From positions 1 through 64,000 of the forward strand of contig JAPJBO010000337.1 of assembly GCA_030068145.1 (NCBI GenBank): a stretch of DNA of 64,000 nt. Direction: 5' to 3'. The number at the start of each line of letters is the position of its first letter. Position 1 is the first letter of the stretch. The position numbers and the translations under genes are program-made. This document shows positions 1 to 9,853 of the stretch, piece after piece. Origin of the DNA: Diplonema papillatum. Taxonomy: Eukaryota > Euglenozoa > Diplonemea > Diplonemida > Diplonemidae. The notes beneath the pieces are model-generated. The model had not been told where the DNA came from and did not search any database. It saw only the letters and a program-made list of their open reading frames with translations.

Positions 1-534
1 AACCAACCAAAACCCTCGCAACTCGGCCTGGCTCGCGAAAACTGGGGTTGCCCAGGTGGTTTGTGGTGTCTGGGCACCGGTGGTCACGGTAGTGCCGTGG
101 AACCCCTCGAAAACTCTCAAAACACCCAGGACTTGGGTCCAGGTTAGGTGGATTTTGTCTGAGTCACTAGTCATTTTTACTAGTACTACGCTCAGCGACT
201 CGCCACCTTCTGCGTCTGGCTAAAGTAGCGACCTCCAAGTTGTAGGGCGCTGTTAACGGACTTGGGCGCGCCCTTGACTGTAGACACCACATGTATCATA
301 TCTTATCGTATTCTTGGATTCTAAACTTCCTTGTGGGCGTGAACCCTACTGTAAAATATTTGAACCGGAACTTTTTGGACTTTTGGGGGTTTTGAAAAGT
401 ACTTCGACTTTTTCCCGGTCCAACATTATTCCGAACACGGTTGTGAGCGCAACGGTAGGGCACAGTTGTGCCGTGGGACCCTCTGAAATCTACGAAATAG
501 CCCAGATTTCGGTTCGGAACAGGTGGATTTCTAC

Positions 535-700
535 TAGGACACTAGTCATTTTGACTAGTGCACTAGTCATTTTTACTAGTGCACTAGTCATTTTTACTAG
601 TGTTTTTACTAGTGCACTAGTCATTTTTACTAGTGCACTAGTCATGCTTTTTTCACTAGTAAAATGACTAGTCAAAACACCTTTTTCACTTTTACTAGTG
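535..700. repeat. tandem array of CACTAGT hairpins
   Basis: A unit of about 22 bp reading CACTAGTCATTTTTACTAGTG is repeated about six times. Each unit is itself an inverted repeat (CACTAGT / ACTAGTG around a short T-rich loop). A single related hairpin lies at about 164-184. Overlapping open frames here are repeat artefacts. Confidence 0.85.
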
Positions 701-705
701 CACCG

Positions 706-1150
706 TGCAGTGATGGTATCAAACGTTTGCAAACGTACGTTTGACAAGATTTATCAAACGCAAACGTTTGACAAACGTGCAAACGTGACGTTTGCCAATC
801 GATGGACCGGGTCTGTACACAGTACACGACCCTTGATAGCACTTGTCCACGTGGCTGCAGGCGGACACGACGAAAATAAGGGAACAAGACATCCTTCTGG
901 TTCTCCTTGGGCGTGCACAGGGAGATACAGGGAGATACTAGCCTTCAGCAAGTGTTCCCTCCCACTTTCTGGGGCCCCGGGCATGAAGATCTTGCCCTTG
1001 TGGCTCGAGTGTTCACAAGCCGACCCCACACTCGGATCCCCACTGCAGGCGCAGCCACCGCCTCACTCACGTTTGATACACGTTTGACATGAATGCAAAC
1101 GCAAACGTTTGTCAAACGTTCAAACGTTCAACGTTTGCCATGATCACTGC
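706..1150. mobile_element. non-autonomous TIR element with AAACGTTTG clusters
   Basis: The stretch begins GCAGTGATGG and ends in the reverse-complement context ATCACTGC. Just inside each end is a cluster of AAACGTTTG-type palindromes (718-800 and 1066-1140) around a 270-bp core without coding signal. The CAGTGATGG-like terminus recalls hAT ends, but no 8-bp target duplication is visible, so the superfamily is uncertain. Confidence 0.45.
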
Positions 1151-1609
1151 CCTAGGGGGGGGGGGGTGCAAATTCGCTTTGAGGGTCCGGGGCTCGAAAG
1201 CCGTATTGGCTCATGAGTGTGCGCGTTCGGGTTGAAACCGCTGCCAACTTTGTCCTTCTTCGCGCAGAGATTCTTGTGTTGCTAAAAACAGATAGAGAGA
1301 TAGACTCGCTGCTGTGTTTGCCCTGCTTGAGTTGGTCACCGTACACCCGTCCTACACAGGTCACTGTCCTGTGACTTTTTTGACGGTACAAACAAGTGAT
1401 TTCACACGAGTGATTTCACACAAAGTGATTTCACAAAAAGTGATTTCAGAAGAGGTAGTCACGAAAGAGAGCAGACGCAGACTATCGCCACGGCTCTTTG
1501 CATGTTAACCCTAACCACCAGGACCAGGGGCAGTTACGGTCGAAGACGGCAACTCGAGCGAGGAGTAAGGTTGATAACCAAAAGAGAGGCACGATGGCCA
1601 TCCGCTGGT

Positions 1610-1778
1610 TTTTTAGTACTAACAATCTTGTGGGTTGCCCTTCAATGTGTTGTGCAGGCTAACAAGACGTAGGCAGCGTGTTTTTGGTGGTTGATCAGAA
1701 TTCCTACCTGAATACACACAGGGTAAATACAAGTGGGAAAACGATCAACCGGCACGCACAAACAAAACGAAGCGCCTG
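1610..1778 (+). repeat. dispersed repeat family G
   Basis: About 165 bp containing GGCAGCGTGTTTTTGGTGG, GATCAGAATTCC and AACCGGCACGCACAAACAAA. Further copies lie at 13024-13190 (same strand), 49562-49705 (reverse) and in part at 34552-34622. No coding content. Confidence 0.75.
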
Positions 1779-1869
1779 TCTTTTTTACAGTTTGAGTCAC
1801 ACGTTGCATGTGAAACCACATCCACGTAGAGCAAGTGGGTAGTATAAAGACGGGAGAAGTCTGGCATAC

Positions 1870-2053
1870 CAGTTAGCGATGCGAAGAAAATCGAGCTCGT
1901 GGTTGTGGTGCTGCCGGGGACCTGCGGCGGCGCCGCGGCGACCAGGGCGGGGTCCATCGGCATGTCGACGATGCAAGCGAGCCACCGACCGTCCGGCGTG
2001 ACGCGGAGGTTGGTGACATGCCCGGACTCGGAGAGCTTCTCACTGGCGACGAG
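1870..2053 (-). CDS. WD40-repeat protein, exon 2 (continues beyond the left edge)
   Basis: The exon is bounded by a GACCTCGCAG acceptor and a CTG|GTATGC donor and starts in phase 0, matching the end of the exon at 6570-7826. Its 61 codons include HVTNLRVTPDGRWLACIVD, a typical WD40 blade strand, so it extends the same propeller. It ends in phase 1 and no further exon is recognisable between 1 and 1869, so the rest of the gene should lie left of the window. The 4516-bp intron between the two exons holds the VIPER-like element. Confidence 0.6.
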
Positions 2054-2733
2054 CTGCGAGGTCGTTGTTGTTGGTGCTGGTTTTGAGGGATGAGGAAAGG
2101 TCAGAAATACTCGAGGGGCTGCCTGGTGCTTACTTCGAAGGAGGCTAGAGGGGGAGAAATGTGAAAACGGGAAACCGTACACCGCGAGAGTAGGAGAAAG
2201 TAGAAAGGGAAACTAGAGTTTTCGTTGACCGCACTTCTTCGGCACCGTGAACGCGGGAAGCACGACGCTCTGCCGGGACGGCGACGTGTCCATCACTCCA
2301 AACTCCCTCAACTGGTCGAGGTGTCCGAGCATCCCACGGGATATCCCCCGAGATAAACCGCGCTCAGACTCCAAACACTCCAACGCACCCGGTCTCAGCG
2401 CCGCCTTGAACGCGTCCTCGGAGACGATGGTGTCGATGACGCCGTGTAGCAGCCCCCGTGTGTCCAGGGAACGGAGTGCGTCCACATCGACCCGGGAACA
2501 CGAGATCCTCGCAAGGCTCCCCTCCTGCCTCTCAGAGGGAGGTCCGACTTTCCCCCCGGCGACTCGCACGCAAAGGGAGCCGCTGTACGGGAAATCGACA
2601 TCGGGGGCGTCGTCAGAGTCGAAAGAAGGGGGGTCGTAGCACAGCGGAAAATCGGGAAATTTCGGGCGACGGGGCGGAGGTGGCCGGAGGATCGACGGGA
2701 AATGGGGAGATAGCAAAGGCTGTGGGACTCCGC

Positions 2734-3627
2734 TCAGAGCTTCCGGGACGCTGCCGCCGTCTCGGCTGCCAAGGCAATCTTCCCCGCGGGGAGGTACCTC
2801 ACCAGAGCCTCGATCGAGCTGTGCCGCGTGACCCTCCGTATCTCCTCCAAGCTGAGGCCCGCGTCGAGCAGTGACGCAGCCGCCCCCCGCCGCAGAGAGT
2901 GGCCCGTCAGACCCTTTCGGACACGCTTCAGCGCAGCCGACATGCGCCTGTACGACGTCGCCAGCAGCCGATCCTGGGGCGCCTTGCGCCTCAGTTTCTT
3001 CTCGAGGATGCTGTCGAGGTGTTCCGGAAGAACTATCCCCGTCGTCACCCCGAGTTTGAACGGGTCGGACTTCGTGTCCGACCAGTTGATGGCCAGGAAG
3101 TCCTTCTGCCGAGTGACATCGCCGGCCTTCAACCCCGTCACGTCGGCCACCCTGGCCGCACCCCTCCAAGCCAACGCCAGAGCCAGCATCGTATCGGTGT
3201 GCCGCTCCCGCGCGATGGCCTTCGCCACGTCCTCCTCTGTCGCCGGAAGAGCCTGCTTCTGCGGGCGCAGTGCACCCTGCCTCTTGAGCGAGCGCTCGAA
3301 ATCGCGCAGGGCCTGCGAGTCCAACGGGACCCCTACCCGCTTTTCCGCCGACTTCACGTTCTGCACGTACTGCAGCGCTGTCGACATCGAGATCCCGGGT
3401 ATTTCTTTCGAGCCGCGTAGCTTCCGGCTTACCCAGAGGATCGTTGCTTCCGCTTTCGACAGCTTTTCCCCGGTAGCTGCCTCCCACTCGCCTCTGAACT
3501 CCAACATGCGGCGGTGCGTGGACTCCACCCCGCGCCATGTCGAGGAGGCGAGAGCCCGCGACAGGTGCTTCTCCGCATCCAACCGAACCTGCCTGACCTC
3601 CCGCTTCGAGAGGGGTTTTTCGACCAT
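2734..3627 (-). other. tyrosine recombinase part of the VIPER-like fossil
   Basis: A segment of about 297 residues with the tyrosine recombinase layout: an N-terminal helical core-binding region, then an Arg-containing AWRGAARVADV box, HSLRRGAAASL (HxxR) and RHSSIEALVRY near the end. Recombinases of this family integrate circular DNA intermediates at short core sequences. The part lies between the gag-like and RT parts. Confidence 0.75.
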
Positions 3628-3728
3628 GCGGGGCCGCCCCTTGGGCGGACCTCCGGACTCCTTGAGTCCCGTGGCCGGCGGGTCCGGACAGCGAAGAGCT
3701 GTGTAGGCCAAAGGCGCCCACTTCACCA

Positions 3729-5036
3729 CTAGTGGGCTTTCGCCCCGCCCCTCTTGCTGTCGCCACCCGGTTTGCGGTGCCTGCGGGGGGGGGTGTGGCG
3801 GGTTTGCGCGTTTGAGGGGGCTGGTCGGTTGTGCGTTTGGGGGTGCTGCGGGGGTTCGTGCGTCTGGGGCGGTCGAAACCGGTGCTTTCGTGCGTGGGCG
3901 TGCGCCTTCTCTTCCGCCCGTGCCATGAAGAGGGGCACCTCGTCGTCTACCGTGAGGGCCCTCTCGAGCACCTCGGCCGACTCCCAGTCCCCCTGGACCA
4001 CGCCTCTCTGCAGCACCTGCAGGCGCCCCACCGCTCGCTCCGCCAGCTTCTGGAGGACCTCCTCCGCGTCCTCTAGAGAGGAGCACCGGCCTAGCGACCT
4101 GATGATCAGCTCGAGGTCGTCGAGCCGGTTTCGGGCCTCTCGTGCTTGCGGGGCGAGCCCGCTCCCCCGCTGGGCGGCCGTGAGATCCTTGTAGTGGTCC
4201 CTCACATTTAAGGTCGCGAACTCGCGGCCGGGGTCGTCTAGGGCGTACCACTTCTCGGGGTCCAGGCTCGCCATGCCCCGGGGAAGGAAACCGAAGGGGG
4301 TTCCCGTCCTTTCGCTGGACGCTTTGTCCGTCCCCTCGCTGTCGTCGTCGCTGTCGCAAAGGGCGCGACCTTCCCGCGGATCTGCGGCCACCGCCTGCCG
4401 GTCGTTTTTCTCGTCGATCTTGTCGACGAGGCGGCTCAGGAGGGCCGTCTGCTGCTTTCCCTGTGCTTGCAGGGCCTCCATCTGCTTCTCCAGCAGATGG
4501 ATTCTGACTGCGGCCTCGCCGCCGACCTCGGCGTCTTGCGACTGGCCTCGCTTGGCGGCGCCGTCGTCCACCCCGTCTGGCTGTCGGGCCGGCTCGGGAG
4601 CTTCGTCTTCCGCTGCTGCGCCCATCTCGGAGCCCCGCGGCGTGCCGAGTGGAGTGCCGCGGCCTCTTCGTCCCACCGCTTCGGCGCCTTGCACCCCCCT
4701 CGCACGGTGGGCCGCGGTCTGCCGGGCGGTCTCCTCCGGGAAACGCCCGGCCAGGAAGGCGCCGACCACCTGCTCGGAGGTGTTCGGCGAGCTGGCCCTG
4801 TGGACCCAGGCGAGACGCCACAGGGCCGTTCCCTCCGGGACGGCGTTGTCGCCGGTGAACCCCCCGGCTTCGAGGAGGGCCCTGAGCGCTTGCTCCTTCA
4901 GGCCCGTGGCGCGTTCCGCCCAATCGACGACCTGTTGAGCAGCCGGGTTCTTCCTCTCGAAGAAGAAAGCGGATGGAACGTCTACCCCCGTCACCTTCTT
5001 TACGAGGGCGACCGCATCAGTTCGTTCGAACGACAT
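3729..5036 (-). other. gag-like part of the VIPER-like fossil
   Basis: This is the first part of the element. The N-terminal 100 residues (from SFERTDAVALVKKVTGVDVP) have a clear relative in the fragment at 53074-53376, which shows that they belong to a mobile family. The middle is charged with a coiled-coil stretch (IHLLEKQMEALQAQGKQQ) and the C-terminus is rich in Pro, His, Arg and Lys. No CCHC knuckle is seen. The gag role is inferred from position and composition. Confidence 0.6.
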
Positions 5037-5184
5037 AATGTTTTTCGTTGACCGCACTACCCTGAGCCCAAATCCTGGACGTGGTTTCAGGTGGCAAATT
5101 TGGCAAATGATCATGATCAGAAGGTCCTACTTGAGCGGTTCAGTTTCCTCACACATTGCATGTGGCTAAAAACAATACAACAAA

Positions 5185-5336
5185 GTGGGTCTTTTTTTGT
5201 CGAACGCTTACGCCCGCCGCTAAACCCAGATTCACCTGTGTTTCGTGTGGGCTACAGCACATTTACCTCCTTTGATATTTTGCAGCTGGCAGCCTCCTCA
5301 AGTATTTCCTACAAAGCAGGTGCTTATACAAAAACC
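5185..5336 (+). repeat. dispersed repeat family A, partial copy
   Basis: Contains ACGCTTACGCCCGCCGCTAA, GTGTGGGCTACAGCACATTT and the end GCAGGTGCTTATACAAAAA. It lies just upstream of the gag-like part on the minus strand. The same family lies upstream of the second gag-like fragment at 53074, which suggests the family is tied to that element. Confidence 0.8.
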
Positions 5337-6303
5337 TTTTTGCGGTGGTCTCCGCTGGTCCGGGAGTTTGTGCTACCTCTGTTCTTCTACACTCGTTCTC
5401 TTCTCTATGCTCACTACTGTACGCGTACTCTTTTCTTCTTTTTCCTCACTTTGGCTGGCCAAAAAAGACCTCTGCGACTGACATCACGAACACATTCGCG
5501 TGGCCCTGGGCCCCCCTCACCGGCAACGAGCGGGAGGGGTGAAAACCTAGTTTAACGGTTCGGCAGACCCCTGGCGGTCGACCATTCGTTTTACAGTTGG
5601 TCAACTTTTCCCTCCCGCGGTGCTTGTACAAAAAAAAACAATACTCGAGGCCTTGAGCAGTACAGAAACGTTTTTCGAGCATGCGATGATTTTGGGGACC
5701 CCTGCTACGGGGCGCAGGCAAAGCGAATGATTGGAGGCATTGGGGAAATCGCATCCTCGACTATTATTAAATGGGTGTGAACTCGGGGTTATTCATTTGA
5801 GCCGGTCCGTCTCTGTCTCTGAAACTGCATCGAAGTGCCTGCCGCTGTTTATCACAGTGAATCACGGTCCCCCACGGTCTATCAGGCCCATCCCTAGTCC
5901 CTAGAGCTGCATCGAATTGCCCGGTGCTGTATTCTTCGGTCTATCACGGTCTATCAAGAGGGGATGGACCGGCTCATCATTGAACCCTGACGTAGAACCC
6001 TGGTTCTGAAGGAGGCTAGAGGGGGAGAAGCAATACAACTACAAAGTGGTCGCTTATGGTTGAACGCAAAAGCAAGTTTCCTCGTGAGGGCGGAGTGCGA
6101 AGAGACAATCGCGACGCCGGCGATGCAGATTATCGCCACAGCTTCACCGCATTCCAATCCATACTACAAGGCTCGACAACGTTCGATCGGGCAAGGCGTG
6201 GGTCGGCTCATTAGAAGAGATGTGAAAACGAGGTTTTTTTTTGCCCAGAGGTTTCTCATGTTATTCTGCAGCTGCTTCGAGCTATTATCTGTGTCCAGGT
6301 TTT

Positions 6304-6496
6304 TCTAGCGTTTATTGTGGTTTAGAGGTTCGGTGTTTTTGGGTCTCCGGTTGACCACTGAGGCTGTGAGGCGGGTAGTATGAGGGTAGTAGGTATGCTT
6401 ATACACTTTAACTACGGCTAGCCATGTTTGTAAGTGTTGCGACCGACACCAAGAAGAAATTCGCTTTGAATTTCGTCTTGGGCCCCCCACTTTTCG
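6304..6496 (+). repeat. dispersed repeat family C, full copy
   Basis: About 190 bp with GTTTATTGTGGTTTAGAGG, CGGCTAGCCATGTTTGTAAG and the end TTGGGCCCCCCAC. It is almost identical to 30073-30259. Diverged pieces lie at 15230-15290, 46360-46440 and 47880-47955. Confidence 0.85.
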
Positions 6497-6569
6497 TTAT
6501 TTGAAGGGAGACGAGTTAGAGTGCAGGGACCATCTCTCCGAGGAGTATCCGGTCGCCCCATGAAGATAC

Positions 6570-7826
6570 CTTCGGCCGATGCGGGTCTGCGACGTCGAAG
6601 GCGCGGACGTGCCCCGTTGCGGAGCCCACGAAGACGAGGTTGGAGCGGTCGCCCCTGCCGGCGGCGACGCAGGCCGGCTTCTTCCCGCAGTCGACCTTCG
6701 CGACGAGCATGTTCGCGTCGTACGCCCACAGCCGCAGCGTCCGGTCGTCGCCGACGGTCGCGACCAGCCCCAGCGCGTCTACCGTCACCGACGGATCCAG
6801 GTGCGCGACCCCAGTGAACGCACTGCCGGAGAAGTCCGTGATGCACCTACCGGCGTCGGGTATCTCGCGAAACGCGTCCGGCGTCAGATCGCTGCGGTCG
6901 TACCCGTGGAAAAGGACCGCCTGGATGACGCCGTCGGCGCCGCACGCGAAGAACTGGTTGTAAAGCGGCGAGAGCAAGACGTGCGCAACCTTTGTGCTGA
7001 CCAGGGTTACCGTACGCTCGATGGCATGGTTCGAGTGGCTGAAGAACTTGACGACTCCATCGGACGATGTGCATACGAGGTGGTGCCGAGTCAGCAGAAT
7101 GGACACGACAGGCGACGTCGAACCCCCCGGGTTCTCCCACCACGCTACGCCGCTTCCGGACGTGGTGTCGAACTGGTAGATATCGCCGCCCGCCGTGCCG
7201 CAGAGGGCGGCGCCGTTGACGGTGGCGTAGCACAGGGCGGTGACCTTGATCGGGCTCGGCGCCTTGCCCTCGGTCGCGACGAGCGCCGGCGCGCCCTGCG
7301 TCTTGTCGATCTTCCAGAAGGCGACGTGGCCGTTGCCGACGGACGCCGCCTCCTCGCGGGAGAACGGCGAGAAAAACAGCTGCTTCGGCTGCTGGGCCGC
7401 GGCGGTCGTCCGACAGAACTGAGTGAGGCTCTTCGTCGAGGCGTTCACGGTGAACAGCGTCACGGTGAAGCTCGGCAGAGACCCCGCCACGCCAAGCATG
7501 GCGCCGTCCCGTGAGAACGCGAGGGAGCAGTCCATGGTGCCGACGTTCTGCACGGTCTGGCTCTTCCGGTACCCGGGGAGCGTGAACGTGGTCAGAGTGC
7601 ACGACTCCGTCTTCGACGTCACCGCGAGCAGCCCCACCTTCAACGACGCCGCCACCGCCCCCACTGGGCGGTCCGTGCCGACGTCGATATAGCTCCGCGT
7701 GCTGTCCGACACGTCGAGCACGACCAAGCTGCAGGCCTCGCAGTAGACCAGCTCGTTGCTGCTCAGCATCACCGGCTTCGACCCAGTGTACCCAAGCAGC
7801 ACCTCGCATGTTATCGAAGGCGGCAT
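6570..7826 (-). CDS. WD40-repeat protein, CFAP43/CFAP44-like, exon 1
   Basis: This exon encodes 419 residues from ATG 7826 and ends in phase 0 at an AAG|GTATCT donor (intron from 6569). The translation is a run of WD40-type blades; examples are the stretches VAFWKID near residue 170 and RTLRLWAYD near residue 370. The pattern LPSFTVTLF followed by GNGHVAFWKI resembles the N-terminal propellers of axonemal CFAP43/CFAP44 proteins, which tether inner dynein arms and the tether/tether-head complex in motile cilia. The open frame runs on past the donor for only about 17 codons of intron, so the donor call is preferred. The next exon lies at 1870-2053. Identity among the CFAP43/44/57 group is inference; another WD40 protein is possible. 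Confidence 0.7.
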
Positions 7827-8740
7827 CTTCGCCTCCAGCCCTTTCCTCTTCGGAAAGGAGCCGGGTGTGTCTTGTGTGTTGGCAGACCTTTTTCAGGGGG
7901 GGAAGACTTAGTTTAATGCTCAGGCAGTACTCTGCCTGCATGCATGTTTGATCCTAGCATCAAGTCTGGACACGGAGACGGGCAGCAAGCTACGGCAACA
8001 TGTCATTCTCGGATGATGTCGCCACCACTAGAGGGGGCATTTAAGCCCCTGGCACCTTCTGCAACCAGTTTCTCCTTCAGAAGAGACAATAAGCCCGCGT
8101 ATCTGAGCTTTCTATCCCCTAACTGTTCCTCCCCGCTGACCCTGATGCAAGAATGGTTGCGGTAACTGGTCCCAAAGCTGAGAGGGGGAAAAGCAATCAG
8201 AACGACGAAGAAGGATTGTGTGTCACTGCTTGAATTGGAAGAACCCGGACGACGCATTTTAGTTGCCGCCTATTCCGAGAAGACGGCTAGAGACCAGAAC
8301 AGAGGTGAGCACCAGAGAGGGGAGATATTAGTTTAATGTTTAAGCAGCACTGTCTGCCTTTCATGCATGTTGTCAATGCTAGCACCAGTCTTGGAGGGGG
8401 GAACGTTCCTTGAATTCTTCACCCAAGCGCTCCTTGCAACCTCGTAGAGTCATTTCCAACAGCGCAAGCTGGGCGAAGATCGGGGTTGCAAAAAGACCCC
8501 GTTGGGGGAGGCGACTAGATTTGGCCAGAGGTCGCAGCGGACGCTGAAAACGATGAAGCATTGTAATGTACGTCGTACAGGCTACTGCGGGAAATTGTGC
8601 CGCATCAGTGAGCTGCTGGCATGAGCAGAGCTAGAACCGCGTGTCAGGTTGAGATGGATTATTTCCACCACACTCTCTGTGCTGTTGACGATGTCGACAG
8701 CCGCAGGGAAGCGCCTGTAGTTCATCAGATCTTGGCGACT
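7827..8740. other. spacer with two family I repeats
   Basis: The spacer between the WD40 gene start and the two-TM gene end has no gene. Two copies of a repeat of about 75 bp lie at 7890-7975 and 8315-8395, each with GGGGGAAGA/CTTAGTTTA, GCTGCCT-CATGCATG and a near-palindrome TTGATCCTAGCATCAA. Read on the minus strand, AACTAAG followed by TCTTCCCCC resembles a branch site plus pyrimidine tract. Confidence 0.5.
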
Positions 8741-9853
8741 TCACCGCACGGCGCGCATGTCGATAACGTGCGCCAGGTCGTCATCTGTCTGCTGTGTGTA
8801 CTGCGTCGGCGAACGCTGCTGGCGCGAGCAGAGCTGGAACACGACCATTGCGATGTAGAGCACGACGCAACTCCCTGTGACGAAGAACAGTTTCCGCGCC
8901 GTGCCGGCGCTGTCGCTGAAGTAGACGCGGTTGTCAGAAGCAACCCGCCGGTAGACCAGAAACGGGTCGTCCACGTGGCGGACCGTCACCTTGATGACAT
9001 TGAAGGAAACCGAACTCGGCCGCGCGTGGCGCGAGCAAGGCACAACTTCGTACGAGGCGATTTCGCCGTCGTCCCCAGCGCAGCCGCCCACGTACGACCA
9101 CTCATCAGCCGGCGAGTCCTTCACCAGGAAGCACAGGGACCGCAACCGGTAGTGCGTCGTGCACGTCCCGCGGCCGCCGGCCAGGTCGACGGCTCCCTTT
9201 CTCGCGTACACGCAGTTCTTCCAGTTCCCGATCCTCGCTACCACCACCTTCGTCATCGCAATCCCGGCCGCCGCCTCTGCGGGGAGCCCTACGACAGGCG
9301 GCAGGGAAAACGTGGAGACAACCTCGTCTTCCCAGGGGAGAGCGTTCCGCGTGCCAGCCGGGTCCAGAGGGCCGGTGTACGTGTACTTCACGCTTTGGTA
9401 TCTCGCGACGTGGTCTCCGAAGGGGGTGTTGGAAAGGTCGGCCGACACGTCTTTCTGCAGAGGGATGGCCGAAGGATCTGGATCGGTGCCGCCAGCCCCG
9501 TCCGGTGCGTAATGCAGCCCGCGGAGCGTCGGGGGCGGCCAGGTTTCGTTCAGGCGCTTCGCCGTCCAAGCGGCCGCCGCGGCGTTGTACCGGGCGACGT
9601 CGGAGTGCGAGACTTCGCTCGCGGTCTTCTGGCTCCACCCGAGGAGGCCGAACAGGACGGCGGCCACGAGGAGGGGGAGCCCCCACACGGTTTGCCCCAC
9701 GCCGAAGCAGCCGGCTTCGTCGTCGTCAATGCGGGCGCGCCTTGGCTGCCGCTTCGGCGCCGCCTTCCGCATACTCGCTGGGTCGGACGGATCGCATCCG
9801 GGCTCCTTCCGCCCGACGTGCCGTTTCACCTTCGCGCTCGGCAGTGCAGCCAC
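8741..9853 (-). CDS. hypothetical protein with two TM segments
   Basis: The open frame codes for about 370 residues. A basic N-terminus (KVKRHVGRKEPG) precedes TM1 (WGLPLLVAAVLFGLLGW, about residues 55-71); a lumenal or extracellular region of about 250 residues carries several Cys residues, and TM2 (LFFVTGSCVVLYIAMVVFQL) lies near 318-337, with a short tail. The frame opens at a non-ATG codon directly after a TTCAG acceptor, so a split start codon (A from an upstream exon or leader plus TG) is possible; otherwise ATG at the MRKAAPKR segment is the start. I do not recognise the family. Two partial copies of the 5' half follow in tandem. Confidence 0.6.
   Translation of the reverse strand: MAALPSAKVKRHVGRKEPGCDPSDPASMRKAAPKRQPRRARIDDDEAGCFGVGQTVWGLPLLVAAVLFGLLGWSQKTASEVSHSDVARYNAAAAAWTAKRLNETWPPPTLRGLHYAPDGAGGTDPDPSAIPLQKDVSADLSNTPFGDHVARYQSVKYTYTGPLDPAGTRNALPWEDEVVSTFSLPPVVGLPAEAAAGIAMTKVVVARIGNWKNCVYARKGAVDLAGGRGTCTTHYRLRSLCFLVKDSPADEWSYVGGCAGDDGEIASYEVVPCSRHARPSSVSFNVIKVTVRHVDDPFLVYRRVASDNRVYFSDSAGTARKLFFVTGSCVVLYIAMVVFQLCSRQQRSPTQYTQQTDDDLAHVIDMRAVR

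Larger units (their letters stand above)
1..1869. other. left-edge non-coding stretch with repeats
   Basis: No coding exon is recognisable here. The stretch holds the CACTAGT hairpin array (535-700), a TIR-bounded element (706-1150), a G-rich run at 1156-1166, short GTGATTTCA repeats near 1395-1450, and a dispersed repeat at 1610-1778. It is probably intron of the WD40 gene, since the exon at 1870-2053 ends in a donor. Confidence 0.5.
2213..5058 (-). mobile_element. VIPER-like tyrosine-recombinase retroelement, broken fossil
   Basis: On the minus strand the parts come in the order gag-like ORF (5036-3729, about 435 residues with a central coiled coil), tyrosine recombinase (3627-2734, about 297 residues, with the HSLRRG motif of the HxxR box and a C-terminal H...Y) and the beginning of a reverse-transcriptase domain (about 2720-2213, ending near a VPKK-type motif). 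This order is that of the kinetoplastid VIPER and TATE elements rather than DIRS or Ngaro. A 17-bp direct repeat, TTTTCGTTGACCGCACT, lies at 2219-2235 and 5042-5058. The element sits in the same orientation inside the WD40 gene intron. It is broken (at least one break, the RT part being incomplete). The long open gag and recombinase frames suggest a fairly young copy. Confidence 0.75.
5059..6569. other. repeat-filled remainder of the WD40 gene intron
   Basis: The intron sequence upstream (minus strand) of the VIPER-like element contains a family A copy (5185-5336), a family C-like piece (5448-5512), GATAGACCG-type repeats (5800-5965), a family A piece (6005-6055) and a full family C copy (6304-6496). 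The first intron bases (6507-6557) recur near 57283-57335 and more loosely at 62095-62150. No exon is seen. Confidence 0.6.

Noticed and set aside
2734-4923. 729-codon minus-strand open frame read as one protein
   Set aside because: Only its last 297 codons have recombinase character; the rest is a second-frame shadow of the gag-like part.
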